Of a stretch of DNA of 64,000 bases, positions 1-10,710 are shown piece by piece. The notes under the pieces are model-generated. The model searched no databases. It saw nothing but the letters and a program-made list of their open reading frames with translations, and was not told where the DNA came from. Numbering within the stretch: position 1 is the stretch's first letter; each line of letters opens with the position of its first letter. The DNA is from Platycarya strobilacea (taxonomy: Eukaryota > Streptophyta > Magnoliopsida > Fagales > Juglandaceae), in contig CM072545.1 in NCBI GenBank assembly GCA_036898215.1, positions 19,157,140 through 19,221,139 of the forward strand, in the 5' to 3' direction. The translations under genes and the position numbers were made by a program.

Positions 1-180
1 CCAAAATGAAATCCTCTTATGCTCCACAAGAAAATAGTAACAGAAAAATTCTTGCTCTGAACATGAGCTGATGAGTTAGAACTGTATTCCAAAGAATTAA
101 GTCAATCCACGTTTTCCTTGATGCACAAGGGTCGACACTTTTACTATAGCATACTAGTGTGCCAGATCCTGGCATGTCGA
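1..180. repeat. Segment resembling the upstream flank of the inhibitor gene
   Basis: The first ~110 bases share patches with about 14795-14930: AAAATGAAATCCTC, then a CCACA..AAATAGTAACAGAA block, then TTCTTGCT.TGAAC, then a GATGAG box. A looser match continues to about 170 against ~15000. Orientation and order are the same in both places. At 14.8 kb this segment lies ~500 bases upstream of a minus-strand inhibitor gene, so the copy here may be the upstream flank of a paralogue left of the window. The similarity was judged by eye. Confidence 0.5.
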
Positions 181-256
181 GAATAAAATTAGGTTTTTAC
201 GTTAAAATTATAATTAGGAGCTGAGATATTAATTACTTGGAGGAACGATACTAAGA

Positions 257-433
257 CCCGGTTTTGATTGAAAGATTCTCATTCCAAATTCATCAGTACA
301 TTTTTTTAAATTTTCATACAAAACACAAATTCCAATATATTTTTTGAAATCTCAAAATAATAATAATATTGAAAAAATAATATTTTATTCGACTTTCAAA
401 ATTTATCTCAACTCATCTCCCAATCCAAACCAT
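257..433. repeat. MITE copy, GTTTGGATT family
   Basis: The left edge is a GGTTTTGATTG-like end and the right edge the inverted CAATCCAAACC end. The interior is AT-rich, with TACAAAACACAAATTCCAATA and CTCAACTCATCTC blocks. CTAAGA occurs immediately outside both ends, so the target duplication is a TA-containing motif. The same interior recurs near 11.5, 15.7, 16.2, 17.1 and 62.1 kb. There is no coding capacity. Confidence 0.55.
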
Positions 434-1374
434 CCTAAGAGACACCTCAAATTTTAAGTTTGTGATCACATCAGGGACATTCTATCCTTAATGTTGAAAG
501 TTGAATTGTGATAGATAAGAGACGAGATGAGTTGAGTTGATTTTAATAATGACAATATAAATGGGAGAAAGAATATACATATTTTACTATATGCTGAAGA
601 AAACAATAATCTAACATCTAAAGTCTCCAGCCAATTAATTTGAAAATCAAATATAAAGAGCTTTATCAGACTAAAAAGGAAATTTCAAAAAACTCACTAT
701 ACTCATTCATACTGCATAAAGAGTAAAGTACAAGATTTTTAGCAAATCTCTTTCTCCATATGCCTATAACTTATTGACTAATTTCAGGCTATTTATTGAC
801 TGACCAAAACCCATGTCCACTTGGCATATTCTCTCCCACCTTTCCTACCAGTAAGGAAGTGGGGAGACCACTCTTCAATGTTAGCATCTTATTAACTAGT
901 GATTACAAGCAATTACTTAAACATATCAACTCCCATATATGGGTTTTAAATAAAAATAAATAATAATATTAATAATATAATAAAATTAAAACACCAAAAT
1001 GTGACATGTCAATCATCTTCAATCTAGTAATGAGAAGTGCAATCACATTCTCCCACTTGACTCATATGATATATCTTAAAGACTGTCAATCATCTTCAAA
1101 ATTGAATATTGCCACAAAACTATTTGAACCTCATACTAATATAAAGATGCAATACATGAATATGATGGTTTTGTTTTATATAATAAATAGTTACTTCCAT
1201 GTATCATGGTGTACGACCTTTCTCAGTAAGATTTTATGTGGTAATTCTTCATGAATGACTTCCTAGAAGTCACAGCGAGTCTAAATGTGCCAATGGACAA
1301 TATTATGAGCAAATACTATATGTGCACAAATAAATTTATTTTATCGATGACCAAATAAGAGATCAAACCCAAAG
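434..1374. other. AT-rich sequence, possible remnant 3' LTR of the old minus-strand Copia
   Basis: No credible gene is visible. Read on the minus strand, AAGTGGGAGAATGTGATTGC around 1038-1057 looks like a polypurine tract followed by an LTR start (TGTGATTG). The LTR of the older Copia fragment would then run leftwards from about 1047. Its outer boundary could not be found. The small ORF at 1006-1254 lies across this junction and looks fortuitous. Confidence 0.35.
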
Positions 1375-1793
1375 TATACTCACCAATCCCATGCTCTCCA
1401 TATGTCTTGCAAACACCTTAATTGAGAGCCCTTTTTTCATACGATCAGCCACCATTAGATCAAATTTATATACTCAATGATCACTTCTTATTCTTTAATC
1501 ATTTCTCTGATAGCAAGATATTTATATTGATATGTTTATTTCGGCTCCCACCCTTGTTGATCTTAGAAAAGAACATTGATGTCGAGTTATCACAGTAAAT
1601 CTTAAATGACTTCGATATTGAGTTCATAACTTGAAGTCCTATGATAAATTTCCTTAACCATTTCGCTTGTAAAGTTGATTCAAAGCATGCTATGAATTCT
1701 ACCTCCATAGTAGATGATGCAACTATCGTTTGGTTGGTACTCTTCCAAGATACAGCACATCCAGCTAGCATGAAAACATATCCTGAAGTTGAG
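1375..1793 (-). pseudogene. Old Copia pol fragment, RNase H and C-terminal part
   Basis: Read right to left, this is the RNase H end of a Ty1/Copia polyprotein. It begins STSGYVFMLAGCAVSWKS, then has a VASSTMEVEFIA block and a KIYCDNSTSMFFSK block. After a frameshift the typical end LMVADRMKKGLSIKVF follows, down to about 1375. It is truncated at 1793 exactly where the younger Copia LTR begins. Its upstream half resumes at 9907 on the far side of that element, and the two halves join in frame across one copy of the 5-bp target duplication. Stops and frameshifts show it is dead. The family assignment is firm; the exact ends are not. Confidence 0.85.
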
Positions 1794-2154
1794 TGTAGAA
1801 CCCAAAATTTCAAATCTCGTATCTACATATAGATTTTGATGATAACAAATAAATTCAAGACTCAAACTCAAGTTGTCTACGCATGAAAAGAGCTAAACAC
1901 ATCAAGAAATCAAGCATGAGCAAAAAGAAGAACAAGTTTACTAATGAAGCTCATAGAGTAATTTTGTACATCTCTTAAAATTTGAAATTTGATTCAGATT
2001 TAAAATTAATATTTTTGGATAAAGTATCAAATTGCATTTTTTACATTTGCATAACTTTATTAAAATATTTAATTTTGAAAATTATTATTTTTTTCACATA
2101 TGCATAAATATTTGAATTTGTAAGATGATTGATTGTCATCTTTAATATGTGCAT

Positions 2155-2340
2155 GTGTTGTTTGAAAATCTTGAAAGGTGGTTGTGAGTTTTTTTGACAA
2201 ATGCAAAAGATAGATGATTTTGTTTAAAAATCTTGAAGGGCGGTTATGTTTTTTTGACAAATGCAAAAGATAAATGATTTGTTTGAAAATCTTGAAAGGT
2301 GGTTATGTGTTTTTTTGACATATGCAAAAAAAAAATGATT
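2155..2340 (+). repeat. Three ~60-bp tandem units in the LTR U3
   Basis: Three consecutive imperfect copies each read TGTTTGAAAATCTTGAA.. then TTTTTTGACAAATGCAAAA and GATGATTT. The equivalent block occurs at ~8910-9090 in the 3' LTR, and a diverged ~66-bp version lies near 38330-38510 in the solo LTR. Position upstream of the TATA box fits U3 promoter repeats; any regulatory role is inference. Confidence 0.7.
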
Positions 2341-2537
2341 TGATTTGAAAACTAATTATGCTCATTTTGTCATATATGAAAAGTAAAAAATTTGATTTGA
2401 TTTCTTTGAAAAATGAATGGAGTTGTCTTTGACAAATATAAAAAGGAGATGTTTTTATTTGAATCTTTTGAAAAGTGAATAGTACTCTTATTTGATATGT
2501 GAACCTTTTCAAATTTGAATATGAAAACTCATTTGCC

Positions 2538-2545
2538 TATAAATA
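2538..2545 (+). promoter_or_regulatory. LTR TATA box
   Basis: TATAAATA in the context GCCTATAAATAGCTCACTTG. It is perfectly conserved at 9292-9299 in the 3' LTR and at 38772-38779 in the solo LTR, which supports it as the element's promoter core. Confidence 0.75.
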
Positions 2546-3134
2546 GCTCACTTGAGTTTTGCAAAAATAACAACAAGAGCTTACACATCTATTGCTAAAT
2601 TTTGCATCATTTTTTTAAAACTCTCATTCTCTCTTTTCTAAAGTTTTGAGTCTTAATTCTTGTTCTTTTTGAGAAAGATATAGGTTGTGCTGTATTGTTT
2701 CTATCTCACTCATTGAGGAGTGTAATTGATAGTCTACCTGCTATCAACTCTTGTATCAGTAAGAGGGTGCGTATAACCCTTGTGTGTGTAGAATGTGTTT
2801 TATACTGGAAATAGTTGAATCACCAAGTGTAAGGTGATTGGAAGTGTAGAGGGTGTTCTACACGGATTCTTTAGAGCGGTACTGCTCAAATGTGTAATAG
2901 GTTTCTATCTCCACTTAAAGGAGATTGAATAGTGAATTTGGGATCCTCAAGGGGTAGCTTGAGGCGGGGATGTAGGCAGTGAGGCTGAGTTTGCTTCTTC
3001 TTACCCCAATATTTACATTTCTTGCTACTTTATATTATGTTTATATTCTACATTGTGTATTTGATTTATAAGTATTAATTTTTATAATATAACTCAATTT
3101 ACCCCCCTCTTGTGTTAGTCATCTAGGCAACAAT

Positions 3135-3146
3135 TGGTATCAGAGT
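3135..3146 (+). other. Primer binding site, initiator tRNA-Met type
   Basis: TGGTATCAGAGT lies two bases after the 5' LTR. It matches the usual plant Copia site TGGTATCAGAGC except for its last base. Confidence 0.85.
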
Positions 3147-3190
3147 AAGGGCTCTATTATAAGATTAACTATCTGTTGAGTTAAGATCAT

Positions 3191-4107
3191 ATGGCTAACA
3201 TTGCAGCTACTTTCGCTGAAGGTCAATCTAGTAGTCGACCTCCGCTATTTTATGGAGATAATTATACTTTCTGGAAAGCTAAAATGAGAATATTTTTTCA
3301 GTCTCAAGGTCAAGAAATCTGGAAATGTATTGTAAATGAGCCTTATTCCAACAAAATCTGTTGATGGAGTAAAGGTCAAAAAGGAAAAGGAAGAGGAAGA
3401 GTTTGAAAGTGAAAGCGATGAAGATGAAGAAAGCGATAACGAAGAAATTGCAATGACCACAAGAAGATTTAAGAGATTCTTGAAAAATAAAACTCCTCCA
3501 AGGAAACCTTTCAAAAATCTTCCAACAAAAATACAGGTAAAATGATTCATTAATTTGTTATAAATGTAAAAAGTCATGACATATTAAGGTAGATTGTCCC
3601 CTGCTAAAGAAAGATCGATACAAAGGCAAGAAAGCAATGAAAGCTACATGGGATGATGATTCAAGTAACTCAGACAGCGACGCAAGTAATGAAAAATCTG
3701 TAAATTTTTGTCTTATGGCTAAAGATGATCTTAAGGTAATAAATCTTGAAAATCTCTCTTATGAAGAATTGCAAAATGTTTTGGAAGCGGTATATGAGAA
3801 ATTTGATAAATTGGGTATTAAGTATACCGCTTTGGAAAAAAAAAAATTTTCTTTAATAAATGAAATTGATGTTTTGAGAAAAGAAAATATAGTTTCAAAA
3901 GATGAAAATGATGAACTGAAAAAGAAAGTAGCTGATTTAGAAAAGATTGTTGAAAATTTCACAAATGAAAAAAAAAAATTTGAAAAATTTCTTGGTAATC
4001 AAAAATATGTTTTTGATAAGGTAGACTTGGGATACATGCCAAAAGAAAAACCCAAATCCTATAAAAATTTCTTTGATAAACCCATTAAATCAAAACCATA
4101 TTTTTGA
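3191..4107 (+). pseudogene. Copia gag remnant with internal deletion
   Basis: The start ATG at 3191 follows the primer site. The N-terminus (MANIAATFAEGQ, then PLFYGDNYTFWKAKMRIFF) is typical of Copia gag and breaks at about 3340-3360. The next frame starts in IPTKSVDGVKVKKEKEEEE and is already acidic C-terminal gag (SESDEDEESDNEE). Most of the central gag helical domain is therefore missing, probably by deletion. A CCHC knuckle follows at about 3556-3597 (C-x2-C-x4-H-x4-C kept, but with a stop inside). Then comes a 156-residue frame (3637-4107) starting MKATWDDDSSNSDSD with a lysine/glutamate-rich coiled coil at residues ~50-125. The product would be unable to form a normal capsid. Confidence 0.8.
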
Positions 4108-4369
4108 AATTTTTTTCTTAAAAATAGATTTGTCAAAGAAAAACATTATTACATTCACTCAAGTTCTTCAAGTATGTTATATATTATTTGTAATTTTTGT
4201 AATAGAAATGGTCATAACTATCATGTTTGTCCTATTAGAAGAAAACATACAATGACTATTAGGGTCATATAGGTACCAAATAATCTTATTTCTTCTAATA
4301 CTAATAAATAAAGGACCCAAAGAATACGGGTACCAAGAAAAATTATTTTAATTATTTTTGTAGGTATGC

Positions 4370-7300
4370 ATGAAGTCTTTTGTAAGTAAAATAAGATGGT
4401 TTTTAGATAGCGGATGCTCAAGATACATGACAGGAGATAAAACTAAATTCATTGATCTCACTCCTAAAGAAGAAGGACACGTGACATTTGGAGACAATTC
4501 AAAAGAGAAGATTGTGAGAATAAATAAAGTTGGTAATAAGTTTTCTCTCATAATTGAAGATATTCTACTTGTTAAAGGTCTAAAACATAATTTTTTAAGT
4601 ATAAGTCAATTATGTGATAAAAAATTTATAGTTACCTTCAAAAAAGATAAGTGCATTATTTTGAATAATCATGATTGCAATGTTTGTTTTATTACTTTTA
4701 GAAACAATAATGTTTATACAATTGAATTTGAAGAATTTGCCCCACAAGATACTATTTGTTTATCAGCTCAACATGAAAATAGTTAGTTATGGTATAGAAG
4801 GTTAGGTCATGCAAACATGGAATTTATTTCTAAACTTTTAAAAAATGATCTTGTGAGAGATTTGCCAAAAGTAAACTTTTTTAAAGACAAAATCTGTTAT
4901 GCATGCTAGTTTGGTAAACAAACAAAAACTTCTTTCAGAATCAAGAAACATATTTCTACTATTAGACCTTTGCAACTAATACACATGGACCTTTTTGGAC
5001 CAAACAGAATTGCGAGTCTGGGAGGAAAATGTTATGCATTTGTTATTATTAATGATTTCTCTAAATATACTTGGGTCATCTTTCTCGCTCATAAAAATGA
5101 GGTACATAATACTTTTACCAAGTTATGCAAAGCATTTCAAAATGAAAAGGGTTATACTATTTCAAACATCCGAAGTAATAGGGGGAAAGAGTTTGTCAAT
5201 AAAGATATTAAGTCTTTTTGTGATGAAAATAATTTTCTGCATAATTTTTCTGCTCCTCGAACTCCTCAACAAAATGGGGTAGTAGAGAAGAAAAATAGAT
5301 CTTTTCAAAAAATGGAAAGAACAATACTTAATGAAAATAGTTTACCTAGTTATTTTTTGGCCGAAGCGGTAAGTACTGCATGTTATGTTATAAATAGAAT
5401 TATGTTAAGGTCTAAATTAGATAAAACCCCTTATGAGTTTTGGAATGAGAAAAAGTCCAATATTGGTTACTTTTATGTATTTGGATGCAAATGTTTTATA
5501 CTCAATGACAGAGATATTTAGGAAAGTTTGATGCAAAATCTGATAAAAGTATATTTCTTAGGTATTCAACAAATCGTAAAACTTATAGAGTATTCAATAA
5601 AAAGACTTTGACTGTACAAGAATCTATGCATGTAGTATTTGATGAATCTAACTCTCTACTCTCCAAGAAATCTATTGATGAAGAATCAGAAAGTAAAAAT
5701 AATACTAATAGTCTCAATCTCGACAAAGAGAATACAATGGAAGAAGTCCACATGGAGATATTAAGAAAGATTATCAAGATTTAGTACAAGATGCAACCAA
5801 ACAGTGGAAACATGTGAAAGATCATCCAGTGAAACAAATTATAGGAGAACCTTCACAAGGTGTAAGTACTCGATCATCTCTTAGAAATATTTATAATCAC
5901 ACTACTTTTCTATCTCAAATTGAAACCCAAATATATTGATGAATCACTTATTGATGAATCATGGATTCTAGCTATGCAATAAGAGCTAAATCAATTTGAA
6001 AGAAATAATGTATGGATACTTTTTCCTAGACCCAAAAATTATGCTATTATTGGAACAAAATGGATTTTTAGAAATAAGAAAAATGAGTCTGGAATCATCA
6101 TTAGAAACAAGACTCGACTTGTAGCCCAATATTCAATCAAGAGGAAGGAATCGATTATGATGAAACGTATGCACCTGTCGCAAGATTAGAAGCTATTTGA
6201 ATGTTACTTGTATATGCATGTTATAAAAATTTCAAACTTTTTCAAATAGATGTTAAAAGTGCTTTCTTAAATGATTTTATAAATGAAGAGGTATATGTTA
6301 AGCAACCTCTAGGTTTTGAAAATCATATTTCTCCTAATCATGTTTTTAAGCTCGCAAAAGCATTATATGTACTCCAACAAGCTCCTAGAGCTTGGTATGA
6401 GAGGTTTAGTGGTTTCTTGATTGAAAAATATTTTTTAAGAGGAAAAATCAATACAACTCTTTTCATCAAATATGAACAAGATGATACTCTTATAGTTCAA
6501 ATTTATATTGATGATATAATATTTGGTGCTACTATTGAAAATATGTGCCAAGATTTTGTTAAGAGCATGCAAGAAGAATTTGAAATGAGTATGATGAGAG
6601 AACTTAATTTCTTTCTTGGATTACAAATCAAGCAAGCAAAAAGTGGAACATTCATTAATCAGTCAAAATATATCAAAGAGTACTCAAAAGTTTGAGATAG
6701 AAGGTGCGAAGGTAATTGGAACACTAATGAGTCCAACCACCAAACTTGATAAAGATGAAAGCGGTAAGTCAGTTAACTCAAAGGTATATCGAGGTATGAT
6801 TGGTAGTTTATTAAATTTGACAGCTAGTAGAACTGATATTATGTTCAGTGTATGTTTATGTGCACGTTTTCAATCATCTCCAAAGCAATCTCATTTGATT
6901 GCAATCAAACATATTTTTAGATATATTACCGGTACCATTGACCTAGGGTTATGGTATCCTAAGCACACTTTTTTGATTTTATTAGTTATTCAGATGCGGA
7001 TTTGCTTGTTGCAAAGTTGATCGAAAAAGTACTAGTGGAACATGTCATTTTTTACGTCATGCACTTATTTCATAGTTTAGTAAAAAGTAAAATTCTGTTG
7101 CATTATCTACTACTAAGACAGAATATATTGCTGCAGGCAGTTGTTGTGCTCAAGTTCTTTACATGAAACAACAACTTGAGGATTTTAAACTTATATATAA
7201 TCACATTCTAATCAAATGTGATAATACAAGTGCTATAAATCTTTCAAAGAATCCAATACAACATTCTCGGACCAAACATATTGAAATTAGATATTATTTT

Positions 7301-7453
7301 CTTAGAAATCATGTGCAGAAGGGTGATATTATACTAGAATTCACAAGTACACACGATCAATTGGCAGACATTTTCATAAAACCTTTACTAGAAGAGAGAC
7401 TATGTATGATTAGAAGAGAAATAGGGATGATGCATGCCATGAATATCTGCTAG
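4370..7453 (+). pseudogene. Copia pol polyprotein, decayed
   Basis: The domains are in Copia order. Protease has WFLDSGCSRYMTG at ~4400, with the catalytic Asp kept. The pre-integrase motif LWYRRLGHA (~4787) comes after a stop. Integrase has HMDLFGP (~4983), then IRSNRGKEF, where the family normally has IRSD, and PQQNGVVEKKNR. The second catalytic Asp is thus Asn. Reverse transcriptase has FQIDVKSAFLN (~6240), QAPRAWYERF and YIDDIIFG (~6505), with the catalytic DD kept. RNase H has CDNTSAINLSKNP (7216-7260) and the end HDQLADIFIKPL. At least five stops or frameshifts break it (near 4784, 4907, 5520, 6130-6200, 6693 and 7018-7090). The element could not move itself. Confidence 0.9.
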
Positions 7454-7481
7454 ATACTTTTATTACATTATCTCAAATGAC

Positions 7482-7922
7482 TTACAGAAACTTGAGGCAT
7501 TTAGCCTCATCATTCAAATGCATTTGCTCCTCATAAATCATCATGTCATCCTTGTCTAAAAGATTAGGCAATCGAAATGAAAAAGTAAGCAAGGATTTTA
7601 AATCCTTATTCTGTTGCTTTAACTCTACTATTTTTTTGTTTGACTCATAAACAAGTTGTTGAAGTACAAAGATCGTCTCACTAAGTTTTTCAACTTCGCG
7701 AGTTTTGGACTACAACTGAGCAGAAAACGCGACGATAGATTATGAGTATCGAGTTCCAAGACCCACAATCTTGTAAATGGCATCATGATCTGATTTGTTG
7801 GCCAAATCAGTCTCTTGTTGCTTCATGGCACCCACGACAAATGCAGAAATAAATTGAGACTGAGGTGAAGAATACCTCAAATCTTGATCAAGAGAAGTAC
7901 TGAAGGGAAATCGACGAGCCAT
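7482..7922 (-). pseudogene. Antisense ORF between pol and 3' LTR, coiled coil, unknown function
   Basis: On the minus strand an ATG at 7922 opens a single frame of 147 codons to a TAA at 7482-7484, interrupted only by two nonsense codons (near 7740 and 7710) and no frameshift. It starts MARRFPFSTSLDQDLRY. Its second half is a heptad-like coiled coil containing SKTREVEKLSETIFVLQQL and NKKIVELKQQNKDLKSLL, with an acidic end. It lies antisense to the retrotransposon, in the ~1 kb spacer after pol. A TATA-like motif and a CT-rich leader lie upstream on the same strand. Extra ORFs in this position, including antisense ones, are known in some plant LTR retrotransposons. I do not recognise the protein. 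The preserved frame suggests it was coding until recently; chance is the alternative. Confidence 0.6.
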
Positions 7923-8005
7923 TAAAAATTTGTAGAATGAGAATAAAAGAAAATTGCAAAGATGAGAAGAAGATTTGATGTGAAATAGATAAAGTTAAGG
8001 ATTGC

Positions 8006-8014
8006 TCTTATAGA
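8006..8014 (-). promoter_or_regulatory. Putative TATA box of the antisense ORF
   Basis: On the minus strand the sequence reads TTTCTATAAGAGC about 88 bases before the antisense ATG. A pyrimidine-rich leader follows (TCTTCTTCTCATC, TTTTCTTTTATTCTC). Spacing and composition fit a plant core promoter with a ~55-base 5' UTR. This is a prediction from motif and position only. Confidence 0.4.
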
Positions 8015-8100
8015 AACGGAAATAAGAACAAGACAAGCTTACAAATCCTGATAATATCTCATTTGTCAACAACATCAAGCGGATTTCAAATCTCTACACC

Positions 8101-8286
8101 GAATTGCCAGAGTTAGGCCTCCAACCTTTGCAAATTTTGTGTAACACGGGTGACTCCAATTATTCAACTTTTTACAAAATCTCCTTCCGCAACGAATTGT
8201 CAGAGCTAGACCTCCAGCTTTTGCAGGTTTTGTCGGGCACGGTTGGCTCTGATTATTCAACACTCTACAGTTTCTACTAACGCACC
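8101..8286. repeat. Two tandem 93-bp units upstream of the antisense promoter
   Basis: Unit 1 begins GAATTGCCAGAGTTAGGCCT at 8101 and unit 2 begins GAATTGTCAGAGCTAGACCT at 8194, a period of 93 bases, diverged by perhaps a fifth. Both contain a TTTTG.....ACGG.TG.CTC..ATTATTCAAC block. The period is a multiple of three, so a minus-strand frame (8075-8335) stays open through both. Relative to the antisense TATA they sit at about -90 to -275. Confidence 0.7.
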
Positions 8287-8510
8287 GTTTTATTTGGTTA
8301 TTGGTTATTAGGGAAAGAAATCTTACTGAAGCCAATTGCAGTTCCTTTTTAATGATGTCAAAAGGGGGAGAAGTCTTATACTAGTATTATACTACACTGT
8401 TATATGCTAGAATCATGTCTATATTTTATTTGAAAAATTAATGCATATTTTCAGGGGGAGCTTAAATATTACTACAGGTCGCAGATTTCTACTAAGTATT
8501 TGTCATCATC

Positions 8511-8524
8511 AAAAAGGGGGAGAT
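8511..8524 (+). other. Polypurine tract
   Basis: AAAAAGGGGGAGAT directly precedes the 3' LTR start TGTAGAACCC, the expected plus-strand priming site. Similar purine tracts occur at ~8357-8370 and ~8452-8460. Confidence 0.85.
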
Positions 8525-9906
8525 TGTAGAACCCAAAGTTTCAAGTCTCGTATCTACATATAGATTTTGATGATAACAAATAAATTCAAGACTCAAACTC
8601 AAGTTGTCTACGTATAAAGAGAGTTAAGCACATCAAGAAATCATGCATGAGCAAAAAGAAATCAAACATGAGTAAAAAGAAAAACAAGTCTACAAATGAA
8701 ACTCATAGAGTAATTTTGCACATCTCTTAAAATTTGAAATTGGATTAAGGTTCAAAATTAATATTTTCTCATAAAACATTAAATTGCATTTTTTACATTT
8801 GCATAACTTTATTAAAATATTTAATTTCAAAAATTATTATTATTTTTTCACATATACATAAAGATTTGAATTTGTAAGATGATTGATTGTCATCTTTAAT
8901 ATGTGCATGTGTTGTTTGAAAATCTTGAAGGGTGGTTGTGTGTTTTTTTGACAAATGCAAAAAATAGATGATTTTGTTTGAAAATCATGAAGGGTGGTTG
9001 TGTTTTGGACAAATGCAAAAGATAGATGATTTGTTTGAAAATTTTGAAAGGTGGTTGTGTTTTTTTTACATGAAAAAAGAAGATGATTTGGTTTGAAAAA
9101 TAAATCAGGTTCATTTTGTCATGTATGAAAAGTAAAAGATTTGATTTGATTTGATTTCTTTAAAAAATGAATGAAGTTGTCTTTGACAAATATAAAAATA
9201 AGATGTTTTTACTTGGATCTTTTGAAAAGTGAATAGTATTCTTATTTCACATGTGAACCTTTTCAAATTTGAATATGTAGACTCATTTGCCTATAAATAG
9301 CTCACTTGAGTTTTGTAAAAATAACAACAAGAGCTTACACATCTATTGCTAAGTTTTGCATCATTTTTTCAAAACTCTCATTCTCTTTTTTCTAAAATTT
9401 TGAGTCTTAATTCTTTTTCTTTTTTAGAAAGATATAGGTTGCGCTGTATTGTTTCTATCTCACTCATTGAAGAGTATATTTTGATAGGTTACTCACTATC
9501 AACTCTTGTATCAGTAAGAGGGTGCGTATAACCCTTGTGTGTATAGAAGGTATTCTACACAGGAAATAGTTGAATCACCAAGTGTGAGGTGATTGGAAGT
9601 GTAGAGAGTGTTCTACATGGATTCTTTAGAGCGGTACTGCTCAAAGGTGTAATAAGTTTCTATCTCCACCTAAAGAAGATTGAATAGTGAATTTGGGATC
9701 CTCAAGAGGTAACCTGAGGCGAGAACGTAGGCAGTAGGGCTGAACCTCGTAAAAATACTGAATTTGCTTCTTCTTACCCCAATATTTACATTTCTTGCTG
9801 CTTTATAATCTGTTTATATTTTACATTCTGTATTTGATTTATAAGTGTTAATTTTTATAATATAACCCAATTCATCCCCCCTCTTGTGTTAGTCATATGG
9901 GTAACA
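8525..9906 (+). repeat. 3' LTR of the Copia element (1382 bp)
   Basis: It starts TGTAGAACCC and ends GGGTAACA. It is collinear with the 5' LTR, with scattered substitutions, short indels and the ~20-base segment missing from the 5' copy. The TATA box is at 9292-9299. Confidence 0.92.
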
Positions 9907-10615
9907 TGGAGTTTTTTGAATCTTGACATCTAGCCATATTGGAATCGGTATATCCAACCACTTCCAAATTGTCTACATGCTTATAAGTGAGCATGTAATT
10001 CTTGATTCCTTGTAGATATCTCATAACCCTTTTATCGGCCTTCCAATAGTCCATTTCAGAATTACTTTGATATCTGCCAAGCAATCCCACTACAAATGCT
10101 ATGTCAGATCTTACAAAGAACTGTGCATGCATCAAATTGCCAACTGCCAATGCATAAGGATTGTTTTTCATCTCTTTCTTTTTTCAGGCAATTTTCAGAC
10201 ACTGACTTAAATTAAATTTGTCACCCTTTAAAATAGGTGCTGCATTCAGCTTGCATTCATTAATCCTGAATTTCTCAAGAATTCTTTCAATATAGGCTTT
10301 ATGAGATAGTCTTAATGTCTTTCAAAACTTGTCTTTGTGAATCTTTATACCAATGACATAAGAAGCTTCAGCCAAATCTTTAATTTCAAAATTCTTGGAA
10401 AAAAATTGTTTTGCATCATACAATAGTGCTCGATCATTAGTTGCAAGTGGGATGTCATCAACATATAGGATTAAGAAAACAATTTACTCTCAACTAACCT
10501 TTAGGTATATGTAATTATCTACGATATTCTCCGTAAAACCAAATGAAGTAATAACATTGTAAAACTTTAGATATCACCATCGGGATGCTTACTTTAGAAA
10601 ACCTCATTCATAATT
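9907..10615 (-). pseudogene. Old Copia pol fragment, reverse transcriptase part
   Basis: Read right to left from about 10615, the frame gives a Copia RT. It has ASR.WYLKFYNVITSFGF, then ENIVDNYIYLK, ILYVDDIPLATNDRALLYDAK at about 10480-10420, and the KDLAEASYVIGIKI stretch. Then come LMHAQFFVRSDIAFVVG and GYTDSNMARCQDSKNS, which abut the younger LTR at 9906. The catalytic YVDD is kept, but there are stops at ~10165-10190, ~10330 and ~10490. It is the upstream half of the fragment at 1375-1793. Its own 5' end is lost near 10615, where different sequence begins. Confidence 0.85.
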
Positions 10616-10651
10616 TGGTATCGTATCACCAAGATAGAGAGTAGCGACCTA

Positions 10652-10710
10652 AATGACCCAAAAACCATGTGTAACTACTGTGGCAAAGTGTCAAGGGGCG
10701 CACAAGACGC
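10652..10710 (+). pseudogene. Scrap of hAT transposase BED zinc finger
   Basis: The frame AAT GAC CCA AAA ACC... reads NDPKTMCNYCGKVSRGAQD. NPKTM..CNYCGK is the characteristic start of plant hAT BED fingers (C-x2-C). Only ~20 codons survive, with no His pair following. It abuts the truncated Copia RT, so the junction is probably an old breakpoint. Confidence 0.55.

Larger units (their letters stand above)
1794..3132 (+). repeat. 5' LTR of the Copia element (1339 bp)
   Basis: It runs from TGTAGAACCC to GGCAACA. Compared with the 3' LTR and the solo LTR it lacks about 20 bases near 2990 (the AACCTCGTAAAAATACTG stretch). It contains three imperfect ~60-bp units at about 2155-2340, each holding CTTGAA.GG.GGTT, then TTTTTTGACA.ATGCAAAA and ATGATTT. 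A TATAAATA box lies at 2538. Confidence 0.92.
1794..9906 (+). mobile_element. Ty1/Copia LTR retrotransposon, near full length
   Basis: The element starts TGTAGAACCC and ends ..GTAACA. Two direct LTRs (1794-3132 and 8525-9906) flank an internal region with a tRNA-Met-type primer site at 3135, gag traces, and pol in Copia order: protease, integrase, reverse transcriptase, RNase H. A polypurine tract lies just before the 3' LTR. The flanking 5-mers are TTGAG (1789-1793) and TGGAG (9907-9911), a target duplication with one mismatch. The target was an older minus-strand Copia pol gene. Several stops and frameshifts make the copy non-autonomous. A solo LTR of the same family sits at 38032-39471. 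The length of ~8.1 kb is on the long side for Copia because of the large LTRs and an extra ~1 kb between pol and the 3' LTR. Confidence 0.93.

Noticed and set aside
3245..3577. 110-codon Ser/Leu-rich minus-strand ORF
   Set aside because: It is the complement of the acidic gag C-terminus.
8075..8335. Cys-rich minus-strand ORF over the 93-bp repeats
   Set aside because: The frame is open because the repeat period is a multiple of three; the repeats fit better as upstream non-coding units of the antisense ORF.
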